Source: an uncultured Flavobacteriaceae bacterium (lineage in GTDB: Bacteria > Bacteroidota > Bacteroidia > Flavobacteriales > Flavobacteriaceae). Taken from it: 64,000 nucleotides of DNA. A program made the translations under genes and the position numbers. Of this stretch, positions 9,050-19,427 are shown one piece after another (position 1 is the first letter of the stretch; each line of letters opens with the position of its first letter). The stretch spans positions 370,001 through 434,000 of the forward strand of contig CAJIYJ010000003.1 in NCBI GenBank assembly GCA_905181625.1. Reading direction: 5' to 3'. The notes beneath the pieces are model-generated. The model had not been told where the DNA came from, ran no database searches, and was given only the letters and a program-made list of their open reading frames with translations.

Positions 9050-12000
9050 GTGAAAAAAAATTTTATTTTTATATTTTTATTGTCTTTTTTCCTAGGCTTT
9101 TCTCAAACAAATCCAGTAGCAACAGATGTTAAAACCGCCCATTTTAAGGATGTTAATGGTTTAATACATTTAGTAGGTTCTGATGCTGAATTTGGTGTAT
9201 TAACCTACACTATAGTATCACTTCCAACTCATGGGACTCTAAAAGACCCACTTAATTCTGATGCAATTATTTCAGTAGGTGAGAGCTTGACAGGAGATCT
9301 AGTGACCTTTGTGCCGCATTCTGATGAGAATCATAAGTATATTTTTTCAGGAACTACGAGTTTTACATATAAAGTTACTGATGATACTAGTAGAGAGAGT
9401 GATACAAAAACTGTTTCTGTTAAAGTCTTTGACTCTTATTTAAATCCTCCTACATTAATTGGTTCTGAAATTGATGGAAAATCTGCAGGAGACAATTTTG
9501 GAAGGTCTATTGCTTTAAGTGAAGACGGCACGATAATGGCTGTGGGCTCACCTTACAATAACGGTAACGGTGAGAAAGCAGGACTTGTACGAGTTTATAA
9601 ATATAATGGAACTTCTTGGGGCCAATTAGGGATTGATACTCAGTTACAAGGTGCAGCTGCAGGTGATTATTTTGGGTCTAGTGTTTCCCTTAGTGGAGAT
9701 GGAACTATTATAGCAGTTGGTTTACCATATCATACTGGAGAAAGTTCAAATTCTGGAGAAGTTAAAATTTTTAAATTTGAATCGGATTCTTGGTCTCAGT
9801 TAGGGGCCACAATTATTCCTCCATATACCGCTTCGGGTTCTAATAAGGCAGTTTCAGAGCAATTTGGTAATGATGTTAGATTGAGTAATGATGGCAAAAC
9901 TTTAGCAGTTAGTGACATTTGGTTTGATAGATCAGGAGGAACTAATTCTGGAAGAGTTGTAGTTTACCGTTACGATGGATCTTCTTGGTCATCTTTAGGA
10001 AATGAATTTGCTTTATATGGTGGTAATAATGATAATTTAAGTTGGGGACTTTCGTTAAGCTCCAACGGAAATATTTTGGCAGTTGGTGGACATGAAAATG
10101 ATGATGCAGCAAGTAATGCAGGACAGGTTAAAATATTTGAATATGATTCAGCTAATACTGAATGGGATTTAAAATCAACTCTTTTAGGGGACTCTTCAAA
10201 CGATAAATTTGGAGCAGCTATTGACCTTAATAGTAGTGGATTAATTGTAGCCGTAGGATCTCCTTATGATAAGCCTGATAGTTTTACAGCACAAGGTTCA
10301 GTTAGTGTATATGGTTGGAATGGAACATCTTATGTAATCTTAGGCTCAGAAATTAAAGGGGAGCATAAATTCGATTATTTTGGAGCTCACCTATCTTTAG
10401 ATAATGAAGGGAGTAGCTTAGCTGTAATGGCTCCAGGCCATGATAATCAAGAAAGTTCACCTTATTTAAAAAAGGGACACGTTAAAGTTTATAATTATGA
10501 AGGCTCTAGTTGGGTTCAATCGGCTGATATTGATGGTGAAGAAGATGCAAATCAAAGTACAGGGTCTAATGCAGAATCTAAAGGACAAAGAGCTTTTCTA
10601 AGTGGAGATGGATCTGTTTTAGCAATTGGTGCTGACGAAAATGATGGTTCAACTGGAACAGACTCTGGTCATGTGAGAGTTTATAAATTATTTGAAAACC
10701 AAATCATTCCAGAATCAATAAGCCAAACAGTCGCTTTTGAACTTTTTGAACAACAAACATCTTCAGAAGAAATTGTTTTAACCGGGTCAGATGGTGATAG
10801 CGGACCAAGTGATTTAATTTACATTATCACAGAACTTAATACTGCTAAATTATATGAAGGGAGTACGGAAATTACTTCAGCTGAAATTCCGCACACGTTA
10901 ACTGCCAATAAGGTTAAATATAATAGTAATTCTGATGTTGTAGTAAATGATTCATTTAAATTTATTGTTCATGATGGTAAAGCTAGTAGTGTACCTGATA
11001 CAGTTACATTAACAGTTATACCAGATAATGATGCTCCTATTGCTACAGATCAATCGGTCTCTACAAACGAAGATGTCGCTTTAGACGCGATTACCTTAGC
11101 TGCAACAGATGTTGATTCACCTCAAGGTGATATGATTTATATAATAGAAACCTTACCTACTAAAGGAGCTTTAAAAGAAGGAGGAACAGCAATTACAGTA
11201 TCTGGAACTGTCTTAACTGCAAAAGATATTATTTACACACCTAGTTCAAATTATTCAGGTGCAGATTCTTTTACATTTAAAGTTAAAGATAAAGGAGTCG
11301 GAAGTGATGGAGTTACAGATGTTGAAACAAGTACTATTGCTGCTACAATCTCAATAACAGTTAATAATACAGATAACGATGCACCTGTTGCAGAAATACA
11401 ATCTATAATACTTTCTTCAGATGCAACAGAAACAGATGTAATCACACTTGTTGCAAAAGATTTTGATGATGACGATTCAACTTTGACTTATACCATAGCG
11501 TCTCTACCTAGTAATGGAAAATTAAAAGTTGATGGAACTGAAATTTCAGCTACTGGAGATCTAAGTGGAGTGTTAACCTATAGTCCAAATGTTGATTTTA
11601 ACGGAGATGATACTTTTACTTTTACAGCAAAAGATGATGAAGGAGCGGTAAGTGACCCAGCAATTGTTACTATTAGTGTTACAAACGTAAATGACTCTCC
11701 CGTTTCTAAAGATCAATCTATTACTACTAGAGAAGATACAGTAACTGATCCAGCAATAACATTAGTTGCTACAGATGTTGATGACGATGACTCTACTTTA
11801 GTTTATACAATTATGACTTTACCATCAAAAGGGATCTTAAAAGATGGTACTACAGAAATAAGTACTTCCGGAACTGATTTAAGTGGAGCGACCTTGACCT
11901 ACACACCTAATGCAAATTATAATGGAAATGACAGTTTTACATTTTCAGCTAAAGACGACGAATCAGCTGTTAGTGAAATAGCTACTATATCAATTACAGT

Positions 12001-15000
12001 GACATCATGGAACGATCCACCGCAAGCTTATCCTCAAGTTTTAACTGCAAATGAAAATACTGCTTTACCTATAACTGTTACAGGAATTGATGTTGATGGA
12101 GATGAGTTAACTTATATTCTTTATTCATTGCCATCTAATGGAATTTTAAAACAAGGTGAAACAACCATTATTGCAGATGATCTTCCAAAAACTCTTTCAT
12201 CTACAGATTTTTCATATGTTCCAAATGCTGATTATAATGGAGAAGATGCTTTTAAGTTTAAAGTTAGGGATATGACACCTGCTTCATTTGCTTCTACAAA
12301 TGATATGATTTTTATAAATAATGGAGGAACTAATGTAACATTTGAAACTGAATTTGGAAAAACCTATTATTTAATTCAAAATACAGCTACTAAAATGGAC
12401 TGGCCAGTCGCAAAGGACTTGACAGATTCTTTCTATGGAGCTCGAATGTATATTCCAAGAGATGCAAATATTGAAAAAGCAGTTTTTGATGCTATAAAAT
12501 CAATGAACAGATTAGATGGGCCATTTTGGATGGGTCTCTATCAAGATAGAAAAGCAAGTGATTATTCAGAGCCAAGTGGGGGATGGACTTGGGTAGATGG
12601 AGTAAAATTAGGTTCTTCTACACGTCCATATATAAATTGGCGTTCAGGGGAGCCGAATGATGCTGGTACTGAAGATTATGGTCAATTTAATTTTTGGGCT
12701 GGTTTTAAAGAATGGAATGATATGAGTGTAGGAAATGGACAATCCTACGCATTATTCGAGTTTACTGCTGAAGACAGTACAGCGGAAATTAAAATTAATG
12801 TCAAAGAAGTTAATGATCCTCCAACTGCTAATAATCAAAACTTAACAACTGACGAAGACACTCCTTTAAAGATTAAATTAACAGGGAGTGATCCGGAAGA
12901 TGATCCTTTAACTTATTTAATTAAAACTCTTCCGTCCAATGGAATTTTAAAAGAAGGTAATAATACAATATTAGCATCTGAACTTCCTAAACTTTTACCA
13001 GCAGATTCTCTTACTTATGTTCCTAATTTAGATTTTAACGGAAATGATTCTTTTGATTTTATAATCAATGCTAATTTCTTAAACTCTTTTACTAAAGCCA
13101 ACGGTTTAAAGTATATAGCTCAAGATGGAGTTCCAGTAACTTATCAAAAACCAGAAGGAAAAACTTATTTCTTAATTCAGGAAGGTACAGGTGTTTCAGG
13201 AAATCCTATAGATTGGACTACAGCTCGTGATTTAACTAATACTATTGAAGGAGCAAAGATGTACGTTGTTTTGAATGCTGAAATGGAACTTTTAGTATGG
13301 AACGGACTAAAATCAATGGGTCTTACAGGTAAGGGTGGACTATACTATTGGCTTGGTCTCTATCAAGATAAAACATCTCCAGATTATGCAGAGCCTGGAT
13401 TAGAGAGTCAAAATTGGGGTGGATGGACTTGGGTGGATGGAGTTACTCTAAAAGACAGAGGGTATCACAATTGGTATAATTATCCATCAGAACCAAATCA
13501 AGCTGGAGCTGAAGATTATGCTCAATTTGAATTTAGTAGTACTGGTCCAAATGGAATTCAATGGAATGACATGTCTATTGGTAATGCGCAATCATGGCCT
13601 TTATTTGAATTTTCTATTAATGAAAACACAAATAGTAATGACGCGACGATAAATATTAATGTTGCATCTGTTAATGATCCCCCAGTTGCAAGTGATCAAA
13701 CCTTAAAAGGGGTTGAAGATACTCCATTAGACATTACCTTAGTTGCAATAGATCCAGAAGGAACTCTAGAGATGGCCTATGTTATTAAATCATTGCCAAC
13801 AAATGGGAATTTATTACAAGATTCCACTGTAATTACTGCAGATGATCTTCCAAAAGTTTTATCAAGTAATACTATTACTTATAATCCTATTGAGGATAGC
13901 AACGGAGATGATTCCTTTACTTTTTATGCAATAGATAAAAATTGCCCAAATACTAATAAATCAACTCTTACAGTAACAGGAGATTTTACTGCGTCAGCAT
14001 CTGGAACTAATCCTATGGTTATTCCGCCTCAGCTAATAAAAGGTACTGAATCTGTTAATCAAAAAACTGTAGATATAAAGTTTGCAGTTGGAGAAGGGGA
14101 TATTTTTCAAAGTTGTGAAGTGAAATTAGACATAAGAAGTTTTGATGATGGTCTTCAATTCAATATTGAAGGGGTTAATCTTTTGAATTTTCAACAAAAG
14201 CACTGGGATAGTGGAGAAGGTGGAAATGCAACTGAATTTAATGGAAGTGGAAGATTTGTTACGTCTGGAAGTATGTGGCAGCCATGGAATGGAGATGGGA
14301 ACCCGAAATTAGAAATTGCTACTGGAAAAATTAAGTTAATGGTAGACACCAAAGACGGAGGTCGAGAAGATGCGTTGCCTTTTATGGATCAGACTGTTGC
14401 TGATTGGGCATTAGTTGAAAGTTTTACTTATGATTGTGAAGCTGGATTTAATTTAAAAATTGGCAATCAAAATGGTGGAGGTGGTCCTGGTGGAATAGAT
14501 GCTGATTTAACTGTTGAAGCGTATATAGTTCCTTGTGAAGAAAGCAATGTTGCTACAATCTCTATTGAAATTGATCAAGTTAACGACCCTCCGGAAGGTG
14601 ATCCGGGAGATTATTCAACTAAAGAAGATGTTCCTATTGATATTATCCATGTTGGAAGAGACAAAGATTTAATAGATGTGTTCACTGTTCATACTCAAAT
14701 GGGGAAAGATCTTCAATTGCCTGGTAATTGGGGTGAATTTATAGAAATCTCTGCTGATGGCAAGGCGATGGTAATTGGTGGTTGGACAAATAACAAGGTA
14801 AAGGTTTATGGTTGGAATGGTACTGCGTGGAATCAATTAGGAAGTGATATAGACGGTTCTAACTCTGGAGATAATTTTGGAGAATTTGTATCTATTTCTA
14901 GTGATGGTAAAAGAATCGCAGTAGGAGCACATAAATTCGATAGTAATAAAGGCCAAGTTCGTGCTTTTGAGTGGGATGGAACTAGTTGGACTCAATTAGG

Positions 15001-15265
15001 AGATGAAATGTTAGGCTCCTCATCTGGAGATGAGAGTAGTTACAGGGGAATTCATATGTCAGGAGATGGTAATGTAATAGCTGCAGCTTCTTTTAAACAA
15101 GGTTATGTTGATACATATAAATGGGACGGAACTTCTTGGAATAAGACGGGGGTTTTATTAAATACTAAAGTTAGCACAGATGCACCAGGACAAGTTTCTT
15201 TATCTAATAATGGAGATAGACTAGCAATTGGTTCATCTGTTGGAGCAGGAGTAAGGGTCAAGTAA
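9050..15265 (+). CDS. Giant T9SS surface protein, N-terminal fragment (frameshifted gene): FG-GAP-like, cadherin-like and C-type-lectin-like domains
   Basis: The gene starts at GTG 9050 with a signal peptide (LSFFLGFSQ). This fragment encodes 2071 residues. Residues about 20-130 are a cadherin/VCBS-like Ig domain. About 135-560 hold seven or so propeller-type units with the pattern 'SGDNFGRSIALSEDG...VRVYKYNGTSW' (FG-GAP or Kelch-like). About 560-1090 are tandem cadherin-like domains ('DVDDDDSTLVYTI..LPSKGILKDG..'). Two C-type-lectin-like domains (WMGLYQDR...SGEPNDAG...EWNDMS near 1100-1240, and a second near 1370-1520) are inserted between further Ig units. The reading frame is lost near 15250, but the same repeat pattern continues in the next frame, so this is one gene of about 2766 residues with the fragments ending at 15642 and 17348. 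It is likely a surface adhesin. Confidence 0.82.
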   Translation: MKKNFIFIFLLSFFLGFSQTNPVATDVKTAHFKDVNGLIHLVGSDAEFGVLTYTIVSLPTHGTLKDPLNSDAIISVGESLTGDLVTFVPHSDENHKYIFSGTTSFTYKVTDDTSRESDTKTVSVKVFDSYLNPPTLIGSEIDGKSAGDNFGRSIALSEDGTIMAVGSPYNNGNGEKAGLVRVYKYNGTSWGQLGIDTQLQGAAAGDYFGSSVSLSGDGTIIAVGLPYHTGESSNSGEVKIFKFESDSWSQLGATIIPPYTASGSNKAVSEQFGNDVRLSNDGKTLAVSDIWFDRSGGTNSGRVVVYRYDGSSWSSLGNEFALYGGNNDNLSWGLSLSSNGNILAVGGHENDDAASNAGQVKIFEYDSANTEWDLKSTLLGDSSNDKFGAAIDLNSSGLIVAVGSPYDKPDSFTAQGSVSVYGWNGTSYVILGSEIKGEHKFDYFGAHLSLDNEGSSLAVMAPGHDNQESSPYLKKGHVKVYNYEGSSWVQSADIDGEEDANQSTGSNAESKGQRAFLSGDGSVLAIGADENDGSTGTDSGHVRVYKLFENQIIPESISQTVAFELFEQQTSSEEIVLTGSDGDSGPSDLIYIITELNTAKLYEGSTEITSAEIPHTLTANKVKYNSNSDVVVNDSFKFIVHDGKASSVPDTVTLTVIPDNDAPIATDQSVSTNEDVALDAITLAATDVDSPQGDMIYIIETLPTKGALKEGGTAITVSGTVLTAKDIIYTPSSNYSGADSFTFKVKDKGVGSDGVTDVETSTIAATISITVNNTDNDAPVAEIQSIILSSDATETDVITLVAKDFDDDDSTLTYTIASLPSNGKLKVDGTEISATGDLSGVLTYSPNVDFNGDDTFTFTAKDDEGAVSDPAIVTISVTNVNDSPVSKDQSITTREDTVTDPAITLVATDVDDDDSTLVYTIMTLPSKGILKDGTTEISTSGTDLSGATLTYTPNANYNGNDSFTFSAKDDESAVSEIATISITVTSWNDPPQAYPQVLTANENTALPITVTGIDVDGDELTYILYSLPSNGILKQGETTIIADDLPKTLSSTDFSYVPNADYNGEDAFKFKVRDMTPASFASTNDMIFINNGGTNVTFETEFGKTYYLIQNTATKMDWPVAKDLTDSFYGARMYIPRDANIEKAVFDAIKSMNRLDGPFWMGLYQDRKASDYSEPSGGWTWVDGVKLGSSTRPYINWRSGEPNDAGTEDYGQFNFWAGFKEWNDMSVGNGQSYALFEFTAEDSTAEIKINVKEVNDPPTANNQNLTTDEDTPLKIKLTGSDPEDDPLTYLIKTLPSNGILKEGNNTILASELPKLLPADSLTYVPNLDFNGNDSFDFIINANFLNSFTKANGLKYIAQDGVPVTYQKPEGKTYFLIQEGTGVSGNPIDWTTARDLTNTIEGAKMYVVLNAEMELLVWNGLKSMGLTGKGGLYYWLGLYQDKTSPDYAEPGLESQNWGGWTWVDGVTLKDRGYHNWYNYPSEPNQAGAEDYAQFEFSSTGPNGIQWNDMSIGNAQSWPLFEFSINENTNSNDATININVASVNDPPVASDQTLKGVEDTPLDITLVAIDPEGTLEMAYVIKSLPTNGNLLQDSTVITADDLPKVLSSNTITYNPIEDSNGDDSFTFYAIDKNCPNTNKSTLTVTGDFTASASGTNPMVIPPQLIKGTESVNQKTVDIKFAVGEGDIFQSCEVKLDIRSFDDGLQFNIEGVNLLNFQQKHWDSGEGGNATEFNGSGRFVTSGSMWQPWNGDGNPKLEIATGKIKLMVDTKDGGREDALPFMDQTVADWALVESFTYDCEAGFNLKIGNQNGGGGPGGIDADLTVEAYIVPCEESNVATISIEIDQVNDPPEGDPGDYSTKEDVPIDIIHVGRDKDLIDVFTVHTQMGKDLQLPGNWGEFIEISADGKAMVIGGWTNNKVKVYGWNGTAWNQLGSDIDGSNSGDNFGEFVSISSDGKRIAVGAHKFDSNKGQVRAFEWDGTSWTQLGDEMLGSSSGDESSYRGIHMSGDGNVIAAASFKQGYVDTYKWDGTSWNKTGVLLNTKVSTDAPGQVSLSNNGDRLAIGSSVGAGVRVK

Positions 15266-15642
15266 AAATATTTGATTGGGATGGAACTAATACTTGGAAT
15301 CAGTATGCAGCAATTGATGGTAAAAATTCTGGAGATAAGTTTGGAAATACTTTGAGCATTACAAGAGATGGAAAAAAGATTGCTATCGGTGTCAATGGAG
15401 TAGGTTCAGCAAGAGTATACGATCTTTCTGGATCCAATCCCACTCAAGTTGGTAATGACATAAATTATGGATCCAATGCTGCTTGGAGAGCTATTTCTTT
15501 GGCAGATGATGGAAATAGAATAGCAATTCCTGTTTTAAATCAAAAAACAGGTGTATTTGATTGGGATGGAACGTCATGGAATAAACTGGGGGAAGATTTA
15601 ATAAAGCCACCTGCAAGCCCTAGTCTTGGGGAGAAAGTTTAG
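15250..15642 (+). pseudogene. Middle fragment of the frameshifted giant surface protein
   Basis: From about 15250 the coding pattern of the upstream gene continues in the -1 frame (SKGQVKIFDWDGTN, then 'SGDKFGNTLSITRDGKKIAI'), the same FG-GAP-like unit as before. An ATG-like start is not expected here; the first apparent internal start (TTG at 15352) is in the middle of a repeat unit. One added base in the GGAGT at 15248-15252 (GGAAGT) would join the two frames smoothly. The frame is lost again near 15630, where 'GESLDMSSDGK' continues in a third frame. Confidence 0.75.
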
Positions 15643-15644
15643 AT

Positions 15645-17348
15645 ATGTCATCTGATGGGAAAACATTAGTTATTGGTGGACATAATGGTTTTGTTCAGGT
15701 ATTTAATATTTTAAACCTTACTTATATAATTACTACTCTACCATTAAATGGAACTTTAAAAGAAGGTGCTAAAACATTAGTATCAGGTGATCTTCCTTAT
15801 ACTTTAACGACTTCAGATCAAAAGCTTAGCTATATTCCAAACAATAATTATTTTGGAACTGATAGTTATCTTTTTAAACTTAATGATGGTAAAGCTGACA
15901 GTACAAATAGTTTAAATGGTAACAGAGAGGATTCGAAAGTTACCATTACAATAGAAGAATTTATACTAACACTTCCTTCGAATTATAAGACAACCACTAT
16001 TGATTCCTGTGAGGGTTCTGATGTTGGAGTTTTAGATATTGAAGTAGCCGCAACAACCTTTAGAAAAACGGGAACTACTGTTGATATTCCTATTACCTAT
16101 AATGTTGCTATTGAAGGATTGGGTAATGTTGGAACTATTGTCTCTCCTAATAAAACCCTGCAAGTTAAAGATTTAGCTAAAGGCACTTATAAACTAAAAT
16201 TTACTGTTGTTGGAGAGCCTAAATATATTCAAGAATTAAGCTTTACAATAGGTGAAGTAGATGTGCCAGCGGTCTATGATGTTGGTAAAATAGAAGTCTG
16301 TGATGACGCGGTTGATGGAGATGATCTTAATGGATTAGTTAACTTTGATACCTCTACCATTATTAATGGAATGTTAAAAGATCCAAATACTGGAGTTGTA
16401 CAAGATGCTACTTTGTTAAATATTGAATTTACTTACTTTGATCAAGCTACTAATGCGTCTATTTCAGCAGCTACACTTCCAAACCCCTTTTACTCAGCTT
16501 CACAAACAGTGACGGTAAAGCTTACAAGTAAAGTGAATACTTCTTGTGATGGTACAGGATCTATTGACTTTGTAGTAAATGCTTTGCCTGTATTTGAAAG
16601 AATAGAAACTAATATTAGTGTTTGTACTAATTTAGAACCAATTACAATTGGTGTTGCTTCAAAAGATAGTAGGACTTACTCTTATGTATGGACAAGAAAT
16701 GGAACGGCTTTCACACCTAATATTGGTGGAATTGACTCTAGTATAATAATTGGTTTAGGTGGAGAGTATATAGTAACAGCTACAACTAAAGACGGGACTA
16801 GTTGTTCAAGTTCAATGACTATCAAAATAAAAGAGTCGAGTATTGCTAAAATTGAGAAAAAGGATATTGTTATTAAAGATTTAAACCCTGGCCCAAATAA
16901 TACTATTACAGTATTAACAGAAACCCTTGGGATTGGAGACTATGAATTTGCAATTGATGATAAATCAGGTCCTTATCAAGATGAGCCGGTTTTTGAAAAC
17001 ATTAGACCTGGCTTACACACAATTTATGTGAGAGACAAGAATGAATGTGGAATTGCTCAGATTGATTTTCATGTTATTGGATATAAGAAATTTTTCACGC
17101 CAAATGGAGATGGCATTCATGATACATGGAATATTATTGGTTTAACAAAAACAAACCTTCCGAAAACTAAGATTTATATATTTGATAGGTTTGGAAAGTT
17201 ATTAAAAGAGTTAGACCCACTAAGTCCAGGTTGGGATGGAACTTTTATTGGAAAGCCAATGCCGTCTACTGACTACTGGTTTAGAGTACAACTTGAAGAT
17301 GGTAGAGAGTTTAAATCACACTTTAGTTTAGTAAGAGCTTGGAACTAG
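15645..17348 (+). CDS. C-terminal fragment of the frameshifted giant surface protein, with type B T9SS sorting domain
   Basis: Coding continues in this frame from about 15630 (GESLDMSSDGKTL), so the ATG at 15645 is internal to a repeat rather than a true start. After the last propeller unit come one cadherin-like domain, three Ig-like segments, and at about 17085-17345 a C-terminal domain beginning FFTPNGDGIHDTWNI and containing 'KIYIFDRFGKLL' and 'GWDGTFIGKPMPSTDYWF'. This is the gliding-motility-associated (CHU_C, type B) sorting domain used by the type IX secretion system. It shows the whole gene encodes an exported, surface-attached or released protein. Confidence 0.85.
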   Translation: MSSDGKTLVIGGHNGFVQVFNILNLTYIITTLPLNGTLKEGAKTLVSGDLPYTLTTSDQKLSYIPNNNYFGTDSYLFKLNDGKADSTNSLNGNREDSKVTITIEEFILTLPSNYKTTTIDSCEGSDVGVLDIEVAATTFRKTGTTVDIPITYNVAIEGLGNVGTIVSPNKTLQVKDLAKGTYKLKFTVVGEPKYIQELSFTIGEVDVPAVYDVGKIEVCDDAVDGDDLNGLVNFDTSTIINGMLKDPNTGVVQDATLLNIEFTYFDQATNASISAATLPNPFYSASQTVTVKLTSKVNTSCDGTGSIDFVVNALPVFERIETNISVCTNLEPITIGVASKDSRTYSYVWTRNGTAFTPNIGGIDSSIIIGLGGEYIVTATTKDGTSCSSSMTIKIKESSIAKIEKKDIVIKDLNPGPNNTITVLTETLGIGDYEFAIDDKSGPYQDEPVFENIRPGLHTIYVRDKNECGIAQIDFHVIGYKKFFTPNGDGIHDTWNIIGLTKTNLPKTKIYIFDRFGKLLKELDPLSPGWDGTFIGKPMPSTDYWFRVQLEDGREFKSHFSLVRAWN

Positions 17349-17427
17349 AGTTCTCTGCAAATTTTATTAAGTTTTAGATTAACTAAATCCTATTGTAAAA
17401 TAAATTTTTTTCAATTCCTTTTTAATT

Positions 17428-17435
17428 TATCTTCG
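17428..17435 (+). promoter_or_regulatory. Possible Bacteroidota-type -7 element before the ABC-F gene
   Basis: The sequence TATCTTCG lies 27 bp before the ATG at 17463 and matches the Bacteroidota -7 consensus TAnnTTTG at all but one position. No clean -33 TTG is visible at the usual distance, so support is weak. Confidence 0.3.
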
Positions 17436-17462
17436 CAGCAATTTTAAAAACTTAGTTGTTTA

Positions 17463-19349
17463 ATGCTTAACATTCATAATCTTTCAGTTTCATTTGCCGG
17501 TGAGTATTTGTTTGAAGAAATTTCTTTTAAATTAATTTCTGGAGATAGAGTAGGCCTTATAGGAAAAAACGGAGCAGGTAAATCAACTTTACTTAAGCTT
17601 TTGTCAAAGGAAATGGAGCTTGATTCAGGGTCTATAGCTTCAGATAAAGATATTAGAATAGGTTTTTTAAAACAAGATATTGATTTTGAAAAGGGTAGAA
17701 CAGTTCTTGATGAGGCCTATCAAGCTTTTGTAGAAATCAAACAGTTAGAATTAAAACAAAATGATATTAATTTAAAGCTGAGTGAAAGAACAGATTATGA
17801 GAGTGATTCTTACTTTGCACTTATTACGGAATTAAGTGATGTAACAGATAGATATGAACTAATTGGCGGTTATAACTACCAAGGGCAAACAGAAAAAATC
17901 CTTCAGGGTCTAGGATTTAGTAGAGCTGATTTTGATAAAAACACAGACACCTTTTCAGGAGGATGGAGAATGAGAATAGAATTAGCTAAGTTGCTTCTTC
18001 AAAGTAATGATCTTTTGCTTTTAGATGAACCTACGAATCATCTTGATATTGAATCAATAATATGGCTAGAACAATTTTTAAAAACCTTTACAGGTGCTGT
18101 AGTTATAGTGTCTCACGATAAGATGTTTTTAAATAATGTGACTAATCGAACTATCGAAATTTCTTTAGGAAGAATTTATGATTTCAACAAGCCTTACTCA
18201 AAATACTTAGTCTTAAGAAATGAGATAAAGGAACAGCAAATTAGTGCTCAAAAGAATCAAGAAAAACAAATTCAACAGACTGAAAGACTTATCGAAAAAT
18301 TTAGAGCAAAGGCTTCAAAGGCTTCAATGGCACAATCTCTAATTAAAAAAATTGAAAAGATAGATAGAATAGAAGTTGACAAGGATGATAACAGTGTAAT
18401 GAAGCTAAGGTTTAATGTTTCTGTAAACCCTGGAAAAGTTATTGCTGAGATTGAAGAATTATCAAAGAGTTATGATGATAATCATGTTCTTGATGATATA
18501 AGTTTAATTATAGAAAGAGGAAGTAAAACAGCCTTTGTAGGTCAAAATGGACAAGGTAAATCTACTCTAGCTAAAATTATGGTTGGAGAACTTAAGGCTA
18601 GTGGAATGATGAAGCTTGGACATAATGTTCAAATTGGCTATTTCGCTCAAAATCAAGCAGAGTATTTAGATGGCAAAAAAACTGTTTTAGACACTATGAT
18701 TGACTCAGCTAATGAAACTAATAGGAGTAAGGTGAGAGATATTTTAGGTTCTTTCTTGTTTCAGGGTGATGAGGTGGATAAGTTTGTTAGGGTTCTTTCT
18801 GGGGGAGAGAGAAACCGTTTGGCATTAGCTAAAATGCTTTTACAGCCATTTAATGTTTTAGTGATGGATGAGCCTACAAATCATTTAGATATAAAATCAA
18901 AAAATGTATTAAAGCAAGCTTTACAGAATTTTGATGGAACTTTAATTTTGGTGTCTCATGATAGAGATTTCCTTCAAGGGTTAACAAATAAAGTTTATGA
19001 GTTTAAAGATCAGAATATCAAAGAATATTTGGGGGATATAGATTATTATTTAGAGCAAAGAAGAGTGGATGACTTTAGAGCTATAGAAAAAAAAGAAAAA
19101 ATTATAGTTTTAAAGCAAAAGCCGAAAAACAATAAAAATCAAGATCAGTCCTTGAAAAAGAAATTAAATAACGTAGAGAGTAAGATTTCTAAACTTGAAA
19201 AGGAGATATCAAACATTGATAAAGCTTTGCTGAATAATTATGAGACCACAATAACTCAGCCTAACTTTTTTCCAAATTATGAGAAAAAGAAAAGTGAATT
19301 AGAATCACTTATGAGTAAGTGGGAGAAGCTTACTTTGGCCTTAAACTAA
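17463..19349 (+). CDS. ABC-F family ATPase (Uup/EttA-like, ribosome-associated)
   Basis: The 628-residue soluble protein has two ABC cassettes and no membrane segments. Walker A motifs are GKNGAGKST near residue 34 and GQNGQGKST near 361. Signature motifs are FSGGWRMRIELAK near 164 and LSGGERNRLALAK near 445. Walker B motifs LLLDEPTNHLD near 188 and VMDEPTNHLD near 467 carry the NHLD typical of ABC-F proteins. The linker between cassettes is charged and helical, and residues about 558-626 form a charged coiled coil like the C-terminal arm of Uup-type proteins. The family acts on translating ribosomes or, for Uup, also affects DNA recombination; no antibiotic-resistance role can be inferred. 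Confidence 0.92.
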   Translation: MLNIHNLSVSFAGEYLFEEISFKLISGDRVGLIGKNGAGKSTLLKLLSKEMELDSGSIASDKDIRIGFLKQDIDFEKGRTVLDEAYQAFVEIKQLELKQNDINLKLSERTDYESDSYFALITELSDVTDRYELIGGYNYQGQTEKILQGLGFSRADFDKNTDTFSGGWRMRIELAKLLLQSNDLLLLDEPTNHLDIESIIWLEQFLKTFTGAVVIVSHDKMFLNNVTNRTIEISLGRIYDFNKPYSKYLVLRNEIKEQQISAQKNQEKQIQQTERLIEKFRAKASKASMAQSLIKKIEKIDRIEVDKDDNSVMKLRFNVSVNPGKVIAEIEELSKSYDDNHVLDDISLIIERGSKTAFVGQNGQGKSTLAKIMVGELKASGMMKLGHNVQIGYFAQNQAEYLDGKKTVLDTMIDSANETNRSKVRDILGSFLFQGDEVDKFVRVLSGGERNRLALAKMLLQPFNVLVMDEPTNHLDIKSKNVLKQALQNFDGTLILVSHDRDFLQGLTNKVYEFKDQNIKEYLGDIDYYLEQRRVDDFRAIEKKEKIIVLKQKPKNNKNQDQSLKKKLNNVESKISKLEKEISNIDKALLNNYETTITQPNFFPNYEKKKSELESLMSKWEKLTLALN

Positions 19350-19427
19350 TAAGTCTCAAATAATAATTTGCGAATTTTTAAAAGTATTCCATTTTAAAAA
19401 TATATATTTACTGCTCCTTTATAGATT

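Noticed and set aside
15352-15642. Separate small gene starting at TTG 15352
   Set aside because: The frame is open further upstream and encodes a repeat unit of the giant protein, so it is a fragment of that gene, not an independent one.
19374-19401. Inverted repeat ATTTTTAAAA/TTTTAAAAAT after the ABC-F gene
   Set aside because: All A/T, each arm nearly self-complementary, and no T-run after it. It is more likely chance in A+T-rich spacer than a terminator.
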